64,000 nt of DNA, taken from the NCBI GenBank assembly GCA_036346225.1, contig JARFIW010000658.1, positions 1,550,001-1,614,000 of the forward strand, in the 5' to 3' direction. Below the pieces are notes generated by a model. It ran no database searches. It was not told the DNA's origin and saw only the letters and a list, made by a program, of their open reading frames with translations. Positions 13,243 to 25,898 of this stretch are shown piece after piece (position 1 is the stretch's first letter; the number at the start of each line of letters is the position of its first letter). The DNA comes from Platerodrilus igneus (Eukaryota; Arthropoda; Insecta; Coleoptera; Lycidae). A program made the translations under genes and the position numbers.

Positions 13243-15780
13243 TTGAGGAAACTATGCTCTATATCTACTTAGCAGATTTTTTTAATTTGATCGTATTTAC
13301 TTTTTCAAATTCTAAGTTTATGTGTTTATAATGTTATTATATAAGGTTTGAAAGACAAAAGACTATTTTAAAAAAGATAGCCATTAGTTATGCGACAGTG
13401 AAACGTTTTTATTATCTTCATTTGACCAATTCTTAATCCTGGAGCCGTAACTTTTGAATTTATTTTCTCAATTTCTGTTATGAAATATTCTGTTTCCGTA
13501 TGATTTATCTAAGGATTCGTACTGATACACCTAAGGCAATTTAAAGGATTAACAAAAGTACTTTTCAAAATTTTAACACCAATAGGTACAGCTTTAGAAA
13601 CGTTATTTTTGCGGAAATAAGAATTATATTATTTAAGGTAAACGCATACCAATTCTTACCAGTCATAGAAACAGGTTTAGCTTGATAAATTTGCCGTCAG
13701 TGCAAAATATCTACGTTCTCTATCTAAAGCTGTACTAGCATTAGATAAAACCAGATGTTGTGTATCTAAAATTTTTCTCTTTTTAAATACATGTAATAGC
13801 ATTCATCCGTCAGCTACATGCAAATTGAAGTTTTTAAGACTGATGGGCAAGCACACAGCTATATGTTAACCACATTTAACTGCTAACGTGTTTATAGGAG
13901 AATTTGAATTCTTATTTAATGAAGTGGTCTTCGTATACTCCTTTCCACTTATTACTCATAGTAGCCACATATAAAAATAAATTTCCTGCATATTTAAATG
14001 TCGGTGTTGTTACCAAAATATTGAATGTTGAATATTCATATAACAAGACGGCGAGACCTCACATATACAGGAACTAAACCAAATCTGAATAACGTTCGTC
14101 ATAAATTATAGAAAATCTTATGAAAATATAAAGGCCTTATTTTATCTACTACAATCAATATTTTTCTAAAGCTATAGGTACGACTTTGTAGAAAAAGGGG
14201 ATTCCAAAGTTTAATCAGTTTATTTTGGCTTTTTTTTGCTTTGCAAACTGTTCAAATGATACCTCTGGAAAAACTTTTCCATGCTGCCAAGCACCTAAAA
14301 ATTTAACAAAATTGCTCTTAATAAAAACATTCCGTGAAAATCAAAATTATTTTCAATTTCGTACCAAAAAGTAAGTTTTTTTATTATGGTGCAGCACAGA
14401 GATTTTGTATTCAAATATTACTTTTTAAACCAATGTACGATATTACTTTTCCCTATCTCTGATGGTAGATAATGTAAGATATGTACAAGGTGAAACTAAA
14501 TAAGTAGTTCAAAACATTTCAAAAATTGATACTTTCGTATAGATTAAACGGTGGTTGGTATATGAATTATGTTCCAACAATTTCCAGAAAAGAATCGAAA
14601 CTACTTTTAGTAGTTTTTATAAATGTATTTAGGGTACCATAATCGCTGATACAAAGGCTTCTTACTGCTTTGTATAGGTCTTCTGCCATTAAGAAGTAAT
14701 GAAATTTACAACGACCATATTCTTTTTATTTTTAATTAGAACTTGTTCAATTTGCAAAATTCACCAATATCAAACGCATGTTAAGAAACCAGATTTATTT
14801 AGAAACTTTCCACCTGCTTCGTTTTCTTTTCGCAAAATAAATATTTTGGAGTAAAGTAATGAAATATCCTGACAATACACCATAGTCAACAAATGTATAG
14901 AGCAGCCACGTCAATACTAGCTATGCTACGTCATATCTGCTAAAAATACGTAATTTGCAATATTATGCAAAGAGCAAACATTTAACACCCACTATAAGGA
15001 TCGCAGTTAACTTTAATTATAATGCCGGGAAGCATATCATTCAACAATAAACACACATTCAGCAAAAGAAATAACTCTACACGCAATCAAACTTGTCTTA
15101 AACCAAAAGCATTCATAAATTGTAAATCAATACGCGTTAAATGCAATAAAAACATAGAAAATCATAATACAATGTACACTAAACATGCGATAGTGAAAGC
15201 AGATAGCATAGTGTCCTAATAAGAAACGCATCCTTCGAAATAAATACGCTTCGGAAACGTAAAAATGTAAACAGAAATATGTTGATTTACGTCACTTTGG
15301 CTACGTGATTTTCTACATGTAGTTAATACAAATCCCAAAGTATTATCTTGACAAACAAAAGCCATAAGTGAAATTACGTGCCAAGGCGGATTAGAAATTC
15401 CTGTAACAACATCAAAACAGACGGTATAAAATAAATACAAACTAGAAATCCACTGGTACCTACGTGAACAAGGAATCGTTTTGACAAGGTACTATCAGAG
15501 GTATACCTGTAAAAGTCCAAAGATATCCAAAACAACCGATGGTTGGCTGTATACTTTGAACAACAGCTCAGATAACCAATGAATTTTTAGATGGGGCGTA
15601 AGTTTAATAAGCAGGCAGTTTTAGTTACAAGCAAGCATAGCTGCATCATTGATACTCAAGAATTTACGCGTCGAGTAAATATTCAAATTAAACAATAAAA
15701 ATTTTGTGAAAAGTGGTGTTATGAAATATTTTAAATAAATTATAGTGAAAATGTATGAGACAAGTTCGCCGTTTTCTGGA
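13243..15780. other. AT-rich region, nothing recognised
   Basis: Open frames at 15022-15219 (plus) and 15216-15440 (minus) have no motif that I recognise. No repeat array was found. Confidence 0.45.
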
Positions 15781-15782
15781 AA

Positions 15783-15952
15783 ACAGCTCTAAGTGACAGT
15801 ACGAAATCTAAGTCTAAGTACGAAATCTAAGTCAGGCTACAAAAACTCTAAGGAACAGTACGAAATTTAAGTAAGATTACAAAAATTCTAAGTAGCATTA
15901 CGTAAATTGAAGAGACATTACGAAAATTCAAGGGACATTACGAAATTGTGAA
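15783..15952. repeat. Minisatellite, unit about 19-22 bp
   Basis: About eight diverged units of the form AGTACGAAATCTAAG / GATTACAAAAATTCTAAG / CATTACGAAAATTCAAGGGA follow one another. The sequence changes gradually from one end to the other, as expected of an ageing tandem array. Confidence 0.85.
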
Positions 15953-16624
15953 AAATTAACGGAGATCACATTAAACGGGGTAAAACTTGGAGACTAAATA
16001 AATTCAATGGAACAACTCAACTGAATGTGATATTGGGGTACTAATCCACAGCACGCAGCAGAAAGACGCACAAAGAAAACTACAGGTCAGAAATATCTAC
16101 CATAAGGTATTATTTTCTATTTATTATTTTTGAACATTGATCATATTTTATACTTGAATATTTTATGTATAGAGTCATCAAAAATTTATTTTATACGTGA
16201 AAAATTCCGTAAAAAGGGGAAAATCTTGAACGTTCAGAGAAATTTCCAGTATAGTACAACGTCATTTTGCTGGCTTTAAAATAAGGAAAGGGAGCTTTAA
16301 TCTTTGGAGATCAACAATTTAAAATTTATTGTTATTTGATTCAGGGGCTAATCTTATCATACAGTCAAACAGATTAAGCTGTGAAGTGTATATGATTTTT
16401 CTTTACTCATTGTACAAATAGTAATCGACTTTGTTTTTTATCATTCAAAGCAGGAAAAGTTTTAGAATAAAAGGGCTAAATTATTTGGTTATCGTAACGT
16501 TGTGCACTCTGTGTGAATTAAACGGGGCTAGCCGAGGCATATTTAAATTTCAAGAGATTAAAATACACAAAGCGGTGGTGATCAGAAGGAGACTGAGAGT
16601 AGAATTACATCGACGTGCAGCGTT

Positions 16625-16690
<66 letters not shown>

Positions 16691-16835
16691 ATAAGATGAA
16701 ATAATAACTTGCAGCTTAAGTTTTAACGGAAAATTTCTCTTGCGAGTACTCACGTATTAATATAATCTTCACTTAATCTTCGTTAATTATTTGAAAACTC
16801 CTAAACATTTTATATGTGGATGGATGATTCAAATA

Positions 16836-16872
<37 letters not shown>

Positions 16873-18148
16873 TCGGATTACCGTAGTTGATCAACAACGT
16901 TGTACACAAATCTTTGTAAGGTCAAAAATATCTTGAGCTCTGACCTCAAACTTGCTGAAACCAAATTATCCATTTCCCAATAAATTTTATTCATAAAATA
17001 AAATTAAAAACTTATTCTAGCTTAACCTACTTAATAAGTAATACACCAATTGAGTTTCTAGTTGGTAGTTGCGGTTTGAATTTCAAAATTCTTCTTTTGC
17101 CTCCATGTCTTAGCTTATAATTACTATTTAAAATATGGTCTCCATTGGAATTAACTGCGTTTAAGTTCTTTGTACTATTTCAAATTTCCATGGAAGTATT
17201 AGTTTACAAAGTACTTTTACTTTTAGTAGATTAAAATTACCGTGTAGCTTTACATTTATTTTGAAGCAATAAAGTATGCCTTGTATTCATAGTTCTGTGT
17301 TACATGTGAAACACCGACAGAATGGATCGATGAATAAATGAATGACCGCTCCTCGTAAAATTCCTCTTTATATAATAAAATTTTAATACGTCATGTTTCG
17401 AAATATTAGTCACTGAATAATGTAATAATCCACTGCAATTTCGCTTCTTAATCCGTTTCGTTGCGGCCGTAGGAAGTCTTTCATTCTTTGTTAACGTATT
17501 AAAACCAGAGTTTAGTATCTCTCGCTTACGACTCCGTATTATAATTAGAGCTATTAAACGCACTTTCTTATCTACTTTAATGCCTCCAGGTAGTAGCGTT
17601 TCTTCGAATTTGGGCGTTTATTCATACAAAATAATTAATTTGATTTGACGTAATGATTTATTACTTTTTCAAAGTTTCGCAAAGAAAATGCTGTATTCTT
17701 TTATTAAATAACGTAAATAGAATTCATTCTAGAATTGTTCCAAGATGTGTTTCTTTGAAATAAAGTTACTCTTTATTAAAACTTTATCAATTAGTATTTT
17801 TTAGCAAGAATGAATGCATTATGGAACTTGTTTTAAATGACATATCTTGGTACTAACATTTATTTAGTATTTTTAAAGTGGATGGTTGTAAATTAGCGTA
17901 TTGCGTTTGCTAAATGATAGAGATCGACGTTATTCGCGCAAAAAATTTAATTGTTCCGGAGAATAATATTTGCACACGGATTTGAATTACACAATTAATA
18001 AATGCTTTAGCGTTTTCACTAATTGAAATTTATTTAATATTTCAGAAGTGCACGATACTCGTTCTACGATAGATGCAATAAAAGCTTGTTTTAAATTCTC
18101 ACAGAAACAAATACTTACACACGGACTTCATCAATAAATGCTTGAAAG
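15953..18148. other. AT-rich region with two microsatellites
   Basis: Contains a (TA)n tract of about 60 bp at 16627-16686 and an (ATT)n tract of about 32 bp at 16839-16870. No supported gene; the minus-strand frame at 17300-17563 has no recognised motif. Confidence 0.6.
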
Positions 18149-18337
18149 ATGCTTAAAAGATGGTTGGATGTAGTAGAGGAGGTTCTGAAAGAACGACAGG
18201 TGAGAAGTCTGAGGAACAAAAGAGCATGTCAAAAGCAATGTATGAATGGTGCAGAGGCAAAGGAAGTGCGTAGAGACCGAGGGATGGGGAGAAAGATTAT
18301 GAATGGTGCTGGGAGTAGAATTAGTGCAGTAGTCTAG
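18149..18337 (+). pseudogene. Possible LINE reverse transcriptase C-terminal fragment
   Basis: A 62-codon frame rich in K, R and E, with the phrase RWLDVVEEVLKERQVRSLRN and further on VRRDRGMGRKIM. The order of an R-W-x-D-x-V-E-E-L segment, a basic helix and a D-R-x-x-W/G-R segment resembles the last part of RTE- and CR1-like LINE proteins just before their 3' UTR. The stretch is purine-rich against an AT-rich background. No reverse transcriptase core is present upstream, so if the call is right this is a severely 5'-truncated copy. It could also be a chance frame. Confidence 0.35.
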
Positions 18338-19850
18338 AGCTATATCTGCATATCCTTCCAGAAAAAGGTGCTACGTTTGGTTACCCCAAAAGAGAATACT
18401 TGATTGGTGTTGCTTTGTTTGCTAAGTATAAAAACGTAAATATTCTTTAATAACACTTGGTGTACGAGGCTACGTTTTGTATTAGTTAAAAAGATGCATA
18501 TTTTACTTATATCATTCATTCTGTATTAAAGTAAGAAGTTGTTTTATTTTATTATAAATCGCTACAGCTAAATTGTTACGTAGTCATTTGTTATTACATT
18601 TAATAAAAGTCAAAGTTTGCAATAATAAGCAGCGATATCGAAACATATTTGCTACTTATGAAAGCAACATTTGAAAAAATTAAAAATAAAAATGTTTAGA
18701 ATTTACGTATAAAGAAATGAAGTCGATTTTGCATTAATCAAAGCACTCGACGAATGATAAGCTTTGTTATAGTGAACCGTCTTGTATGGGTCTAAATTAC
18801 GTGACTAGTAAAGAGTTTTATATTTGGGTAGTGTAGTGGATTTTCTCAAGGCGTGTTTGCTTATAATCTGAATTAGATGTTTTATATATAGGACTAATGT
18901 AACTTGAAAAGAACAATTTCTGTTATTTCTGTGAACCAATGAAGTAGTTTAAAAATAACCGAGTTCTATAAAAATAAATGCCAGTATTAAGATTGATGTT
19001 ACAGTTAGTCGTTTTCGTCGATTATAAGAGATCGTAAGTAGACCTACATATTTTAAATTAGTTAGGTAATAGGGATTGCATCAAGGCCTCAAATCTTGGT
19101 CCAATTTTAAATACTACTCTAATTTCTATTCATATCTGGGTCAAATTTTTATGCGACTTAAATTAAAATTTATTAGAACTACGGAAGTTGAATTTGTTAC
19201 AAATTGATTTATTTGGTTTTGTACTGAAAAGGTCATGTGTAATTTTGTTCAAGAAGTTATCTCATCGTGAAAATTGTTTTTGTGAAGTAAAGCATTGAGA
19301 ACTAGAAAGTCAGGAATTTCTCCAAGGCACCAGAAACCAAAGGTCAGATTAATTTTAAGATTTGTGTTTTTCTTGTATGTATAAGACTTTATGAAAATAT
19401 TCCAAATCGCATTTTGTATTTAATATTTTATTGTGAGAAATTGTAAGGTTTAGTTAATTCAAAATTTCATTTAGAAAATTATTTACGTAACAAAGCGCAA
19501 TTTACGCGTATTTTTCTAAAAGATATAATTGTAAAAAAATAAGTACGATAGTGAGAGTACTCTGACACTGAAAGTTCAACATAAGTTTACTCAGGGTATA
19601 AGTTGAAACTTTGGTATTTTTATTTTTTATGTGATTTACTCTGCACAAAGTTTCATTTTTCTCTATATTATTATTATTTTAAAATCTTGTACTTTAAAAA
19701 TTTTAGTTAAGATTAATATACTAAGCTACTGGAGTAGAGGAGTCTTTTAAATGATCTACCAACTGAAAAAGTCGAGGAAATGGATACTTAAATTTAGTTT
19801 TGAAATATATGCGTCTGTTGTATAGGGAAGTTTACTTCAATATCATAGCA
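18338..19850. other. AT-rich region, nothing recognised
   Basis: No open frame, array or motif worth reporting. Confidence 0.45.
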
Positions 19851-19852
<2 letters not shown>

Positions 19853-19909
<57 letters not shown>

Positions 19910-19922
19910 CACACACACACAC
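19853..19922. repeat. (TA)n(CA)n microsatellite
   Basis: About 56 bp of TA repeats with one G substitution, running directly into (CA)n. Confidence 0.97.
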
Positions 19923-20079
19923 AGTTTAGAAATAATGACCATTGTATCTAATAATTGCTTTTAGCTAATTAGTTGTTTATAACAGAATAATATTAAGATT
20001 CATAAAGGGAATAAACATTTAGCGACTAGTTTCAATCTTTATAGATCTCATCAAGATGAAGTAATTTATAACCCTTATG

Positions 20080-20145
20080 TGCGTGCGAGTGCGCGTACGC
20101 GTGCTTGAACGGGTGCGCGTGCGTGTGCGCGTGCGTGAGCGTATG

Positions 20146-20187
<42 letters not shown>
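20080..20187. repeat. GTGCGC-rich tract running into (TA)n
   Basis: GTGCGC, GTGCGT and GTACGC words from about 20080, then TATGTGTGTGCA, then about 36 bp of TA repeat. The same GT-then-TA arrangement, reversed, is seen 150 bp upstream. Confidence 0.93.
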
Positions 20188-20189
<2 letters not shown>

Positions 20190-20454
20190 TAAATAATCTA
20201 TGTGTATGAGATAATAAGCGTAGATGTGTTTTTCTATAAGAAAATCTAAGATCCAATAGTCATTAACCCCACAACCACATCTTGATCTTAGTTATTTTAA
20301 AAAATTTTCAACATTTCTAATTTGAGTTTCTATTACGTAAGGAACTTTTCGTGAGTCAGCTATTGATATCTGAACAAAATTCTGTGAAATGAAGCTAATC
20401 AGTATCCTAAGCTTAAGCGTATAGCATTAATAAAAACGAGCACGCTTATTTGTC

Positions 20455-20790
20455 TTGAATGCGTGGGTCTGCGCGAGCGCATGTGTGTGTGAGAGAGATT
20501 TATATGTGTGTATTTTCACGCGCACATGCATACATGTGTTTATTGTGTGTGTATGTGTGTGTGTGTGTTGTGTATATTTGAGTATGCGTATATTGCTAGT
20601 GTACCTAACTGTATACGTGTGTGCATACGTGAATGTATGCGCGGTGCTGTATCCTCGAGTTTGTACGTAAGCGTGTGTGCGAGTGCTTGTGCGTGGACGT
20701 GAGCTTGTATTTGTGTGCGTGTGAGTACATATAGGTGGGTTATATGTGCATACGCTTGTATGTACATACGTACACACGTCTGTGTGGCTA
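20455..20790. repeat. Degenerate GT-rich tract
   Basis: About 330 bp dominated by GTGTGT, GTATGC, GTGCGT and TACGTG words. Open frames on both strands across it are repetitive and not evidence of coding. Confidence 0.9.
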
Positions 20791-22235
20791 TATAGGTTAT
20801 GCGTGCAACCTTGCTTGATATTATGGTAGATGTGTTATTTTTCTGTGTGCTATCCGAAGACTTTTGTAGTACATAGCAACGAAATTTACAGCTTGTTGTA
20901 AAAATTTATGTCTAAGATCAGTATCGTCTGTTTTCATATTTTTCACATTTGTTTTTCTTTTCCGGCCCCATACGAAGTATGCGACAAATAATTTTTTTAA
21001 TATTAGAAATTTGTAGTACGAATATTATGATATCATCACGGTTTGAAATCCGCCGAGTTCCGCTGAATAAAGTAATGGATCGAGATAAAGATTCATATTT
21101 GTAAGAAAACTTGAAACTTTTTGAGCAAATCCGAGTGTTTAATAATTATGATTTAAACGTGGTATCATTGAACCCTATGAATGATAATGATACTAACATT
21201 TCTATAGTTAATAACGCCAATTATGTCGGTTCCTTTACTTAAGATATATATTTATATATGTGATACATTTCTAAAGGTAACCTATTTTATTCATTATTTT
21301 CCAGTTGTATAATAATTGAATGTAGAAATTCCTTTCAATGATATAGATTAGTCGAATAGTTTGCCAACGCACAAGTATTTGGTTTGATTTTATAGTATCT
21401 ATCTTCAGTTTTAATCTTGGTTTAAAATTTTATGATGTTTGACCGGTCTAAGATTCGTCACGATTTAAGCAATGGATTGTATGTATTGCACTTCATTAGC
21501 ACACTTTCGACTATTTACCTTTTAAATTAGGGTGTATGTTACCAACTGTTAATATGTTCTTTTTAGCAAGTGAAAATTGTAATTTTTAAAAAAAATAAGG
21601 TATTGTGTTGTGGTTTTCATGCAGTAATGATTTGTGTATTCGTAATATTGAGTGTTATTATTTATGTTAATAATAATGTGGAATATTTATTCTTTTTTTA
21701 GAAGTTGTCAGTTTAACAATGTTTTTATTATAAAGTATTGAAAGCTAAATTTTATAAAGATCGCATTTATTATTAACAATACGGTAAATTAAGTGTTAAA
21801 CTTATTGGAATCGTAGATAAAATCTCTATTACAATAACCTTATGATAAAACCTATTAGAATCTATTTGTATGCAATAAATCACTAATATTAACATAATAT
21901 TTATTATTTTAAATGATTATAACACGCTTCTTGTCATTGCTAGGGCAAAACGTGTACAATATTTATTACAGTTGAACTGCGTTTTCAAAAGAATGTATAA
22001 TAGAATATGAAACAAACGAATTTTTTTTATTTGGTAATAAGCATGCACTTGGATCTCACATTTTTTAATAAGTAATATTCACGTTTCATATTGAGATTTT
22101 TGACCACGTTAATATGTAACTAATATGTAGCCACAGCATCGTACTTTTCTAAACTGTTGACAGTTAAACAAATGAGACCGTAAAGAATTTTGAAAATGCT
22201 CTTGTTCACATTTAATTTCATTATTATTTTTAGAA
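20791..22235. other. AT-rich region, nothing recognised
   Basis: No supported feature upstream of the LINE that follows. Confidence 0.45.
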
Positions 22236-22239
22236 ATTT

Positions 22240-23041
22240 TAGCAGTGGATGGTCATTACTTAAACTAAATAAGTTAACGAATTTATTAGTCGAAATGAGA
22301 AAAGGAAAGCTGTACATTTTAGGTATTAGTGAGGCGAGATGGCCAGATAGTAATGAACTTTGGAAAGATAATTATAAAATAATCACAACTTCTTCAACTA
22401 ATGGACAGGCAGGGGTAGGAATAGTGTTAAGTAAAAATTAGGACGTATAGTTAAAGAGTACTTACAATTTAATGAGAGAATAATTATAGTTAGATTGAGT
22501 ACGAAATCCACAGATACTGTTTTAGCACAGGTTTACATGCCAACAACTCAGTACGAGGGTGAGGAAGTAGAAAAGGTATACGAGAGTATAAATAGTATAG
22601 TGAAAAAAGTAAAGGGAGATGAGAATTTAATGTTATGGGCGATTTTATTGCGTCACTGGGAGAAGGTAGTGAGGGAAAAATAGTAGGAAAACTTGGGTAT
22701 GGTAGACGAAATGATAGAGGTGAAAGATTAGTTGAGTTTTGCCAGGAACATAGATTAGTAACTGTAAACACCCTATTCGAACAACATACTAGAAGAAGAT
22801 ATACCTGGAAAGCGCCAGGTGATAGGGCTAGATACCAAATAAATTATATTTTAGTTAAACAAAGATTTAGAAATCAAGTTAAGAACTGTCGTAGTTATCC
22901 AGGGGAGGACATAGATAGCGATCATAACTTAGTTAAAATGAAGTGTAATCTAAAATTCAAAAAATTGAGAAAGGATAGAAGAGATGGATGGGATCTAGGT
23001 AGGCTTAATGATAGTGAGGTAAAAGAGGAATATAAACAAGT
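22240..23041 (+). pseudogene. Apurinic-type endonuclease domain of RTE-like LINE (copy 1)
   Basis: The domain nicks target DNA to prime reverse transcription. In order, the frames show GISEARWPDS (near 22325, the glutamate metal-ligand region), NGQAGVGIVLSK, VYMPTTQYEG (22530), MGDFIASLG (22635, at the position of the catalytic GDFN/GDFNA motif), a run with RRYTWKAPGDRARYQINYILV (part of 22635-23045), and SDHNLV (22918-22935, the terminal catalytic SDH box). The frame is broken by a stop at 22439-22441 and by a frameshift near 22640. DFIA replaces the usual asparagine after DF, a loss expected to impair catalysis. The domain is about 260 codons, normal for this family. Confidence 0.82.
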
Positions 23042-23499
23042 TTAGATAATAAGATCGAATAGATAGCTATAGGAGGGAACGCAGAAAATAGATGGAAAGA
23101 AATAAGAAGGGTTTTTCATGATACAGCAACCCAGAATATAGGTAAAAAAAAATTGAAGCGAGAAAACCCTGCATAACAAAAGAGATATTAGATTTAATAG
23201 AGAATAGAAGAAATCTTAAATCTTTCAGAGAATTGGATAGTAAAAGTAAGCAAAAATATAATAGAGTTAGAAATAAGATAGTACATGAGTGTAGAAATTC
23301 TAGAAATAAATGAATGGAGGAGAATTGTGAGGGAATGCAAGATGATTTGAGAGTAGGTAAGACATACAGGGCTTACAGGACAGTTAAAAAGTTTTTCGGG
23401 GAAGATAAGTAAAAATATAATGGTATTAAAGATGAGATAAATGAGCTTTTAATAAATAAAGTTGAGGTAGCAGATAGATGGAAAAGAAAAGGATGTAGA

Positions 23500-24990
23500 A
23501 ATAGTGTTCTCAATATTAAGACAGGAATTTGATAGACCTGTTAGGGATCTTAAACTAAATAAAGCGCTGGGGATAGACGATATACCCGCAGAATTAATAA
23601 AATATGCAAGTCAGAAAACTTCAGACAGATTATATAAACTAGTAAAAGTAATATATGATACAGGTGCGGTCCCAATAGATTTCGAAAAAAATATTATCCC
23701 AATCCCAAAAAAGTCAGGAGCTGATAGGTGTGAGAATTTTAGAACAGTTAGTTTAACTTCCCACGCTTCCAAAATACCAACAATAATAATAGAGTACAAG
23801 CTTTGACTGGGAATTATTTAGGCGAAGACCAATATGGTTTTCGTAAAGACAGAGCGACTAAAAAACCGATACTAATGATTAGGATAATTCTCGAAAAAAG
23901 TTTACATAAAAATAAAAGACTTATTTCGCGTTTGTAGATTTAAAAAAAGCATTTGATAGGGTTAATTGGATTGTTATGTTCAGGGCTTTGAGAAAAATAT
24001 GAATTTCTCGTAGGGATAGAAAAATTAATTATAGTCTATATAAAAACAAAAGCGTAGTAATTAGATTTGATGAAATAGAAATGGAAACTAAGATTAGAAA
24101 TGGTGTTAGACAGGGCTGTATACTATCTCCCTTTATTTTTAATGTTCATATTGAAGAAGCTTTAAAGTTAGCTAGAGAGAGAAAAGATATAGGTGTTAGT
24201 GTACAGGGACAGAAAATAGACGTGTTACGTTTTGCAGATGATATAGCCATTATAGCAGAATCTAAAAAAGAGTTAGGAGATTTTTTAAATATTTTAGATG
24301 AGATACTATAGAGTAACTATAGTACGAGAATTAACTCAGGAAAGACAAAGATAATGACAAGTGAGTTACAGTCTAGTTCTAAACCAAAATTAAAAATAGG
24401 TAATACCGAGTTAGAGGAGGTAGATGAATTTTGCTATTTAGATAGTATAATTACAAAGGACGGACGTAGCAGAAGGGATATAGTAGCTAGAATAGCTCAA
24501 GCTAGAAAAATGTTTTTAAAAAAAGAAAGACTTACTAATAGCTAATAGTATTAGTTTAATTAATAGAAAAAGTTTCTTAAAGTCGTACGTATGGAGCGTT
24601 CTAGTATACGGTAGTGAGACTTGGACAATTAAAGAGGTAGGTTAAGAAAAAGATAGAAGCTTTTGAAATTTGGTGTTATAGGAAAATATTAAAGATTATT
24701 TAGACAGATAGAGTAACAAATGAGGAAGTTTATAGCAGGATAGGTGAGGAACCCTGTATGTGGAAACAATTAAAAGTCAGGAGAGATAGAATGATAGGGC
24801 ACCAGTTATGACAAGAGGGACTATTTAATAAGGTCTTAGATTATAGGCTACCAAATAAAAATAGAGTAGGAAGACCTAGACAAAGGTATATTAATCAAAT
24901 TATTAGAGATTTAGGTTGTGAAGAGTATGTAGACCTCTTTGGACTAGCTCAGAATAGAAAAGAATTTAGAGCTGCGTCAAACCGGCCTTA
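23500..24990 (+). pseudogene. Reverse transcriptase of RTE-like LINE (copy 1)
   Basis: RNA-dependent DNA polymerase of the LINE. Seen in order: LNKALGIDDIPAELIKYAS (23545-23615), IPIPKKSGADRCENFRTVSL (23697-23755), a broken fingers/palm region with AFD at 23947-23958, NGVRQGCILSPFIFN (24098-24140), and LRFADDIAIIAE (24224-24260) with the catalytic aspartate pair. Further on is the thumb-like VDEFCYLDSIITKDG (24420). Stops and frameshifts fall at about 23805, 23920, 24309 and 24543. Downstream, fragments of the C-terminal region read through to 24990. The region between endonuclease and reverse transcriptase (23042-23500) is also broken but colinear. Confidence 0.85.
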
Positions 24991-25271
24991 AGTAAGTTCA
25001 AAAACAAAACAAAAAAAATAAATGAATAAAAATCAGTTAACTAAATCTCACCATGACATAACTCACAATTAGTTAGCGGTCTGGCATATTGGCAGCGATT
25101 CGTTGCTTAAGTCTTACCATAACATATAATTTAACACTTTTCTTTTTTTGGAGGTGATAACCAGGTAATATTTCATTTCCTTATAAATGGGAATCATATA
25201 AACATGTTGGAGTTCTTTAACAACCATCAGGTTGCTAATATCTATGTAGTGCCAGATAGGTAAGAAAGGAT

Positions 25272-25432
25272 AGAAGAGTATAGGAAGACCTAAACTAAGC
25301 TATATTAGTCAAATTATTAGAAATTTAGGTTGTGAAGGGTATGTAGAACTTTTTAGATTAGCACAGAATAGAAAAGAGGTTAGAGCTGCGTCAAACCGAC
25401 CTTAAGTAAGGCCGAAAACAAAATGATGATGA
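25272..25432 (+). mobile_element. Orphan 3' end of the RTE-like LINE (copy 1 subfamily)
   Basis: About 160 bp that match 24865-25005 with modest divergence (AGGAAGACCTA...TTATTAGAAATTTAGGTTGTG... GCTGCGTCAAACCG...CTTAAGTAAG) and end in ATGATGATGAG. It is a severely 5'-truncated insertion or a local duplication. The ATGATGATG end gives the likely true 3' tail of the subfamily, which copy 1 itself does not show. Confidence 0.85.
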
Positions 25433-25894
25433 GCATTGGATGCAAAGCTCGTTTCCTTTAAACGACGTGTAATTGTTGCATCGGCTTTTATCAGGTTTTC
25501 TAACGAGTCTACACAAAAAATGAAAAACTTGAAAGTTATCATTTTTACATACCAATTTTAATGACTTAGTGTTGCTTCAATTTTTCTGTAAAGCACTGAT
25601 TTCAGTATAAGTTTTGGCATGCAAGGCTATCGAAAAAACGCATCGCAAAATTTGAAGTATTAAAGTGGAACCCAAGACTTGTGATTCTAGGCGTTGTAAG
25701 ATTTTATTTTAAGGTTCGATAATCTGACGATCCTATTCCTCCACGTGTATTACTTTTCCAAAATTAATTCCTGAATGCCTACAAGTTAGAATTTGTATTT
25801 GTAATTTAATATGAAAATATATGTGTCTAGTGCTTGCAGCGAAAAATCAATTTTTTTTAAATTAGAAGTTGTAGGAAAATCTAAATACTGTACA
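25433..25894. other. Short stretch without features
   Basis: Nothing recognised between the LINE fragment and the solo LTR. Confidence 0.5.
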
Positions 25895-25898
25895 ATAT

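Larger units (their letters stand above)
22240..25035 (+). mobile_element. RTE-like LINE, nearly full length, decayed (copy 1)
   Basis: A non-LTR retrotransposon reads left to right as endonuclease, reverse transcriptase, C-terminal region and a short 3' UTR ending in an A-rich segment (25005-25035). The 5' edge, about 22240, falls at the start of the endonuclease domain, so at least the 5' UTR is missing or unrecognisable. The whole element is broken into many short frames. A second, partial copy of its last 160 bp lies 250 bp downstream (25272-25432). Family assignment to the RTE-like group rests on the endonuclease motifs and on a compact reverse transcriptase with FADD; a related but distinct subfamily is present at 47814-51545. 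Confidence 0.85.

Noticed and set aside
12957..13246. Cys/Arg-rich and His-rich frames on both strands
   Set aside because: Translation of a CA/CG simple repeat.
20427..20777. Frame of 116 codons rich in His and Thr
   Set aside because: Translation of a degenerate GT/CA repeat.
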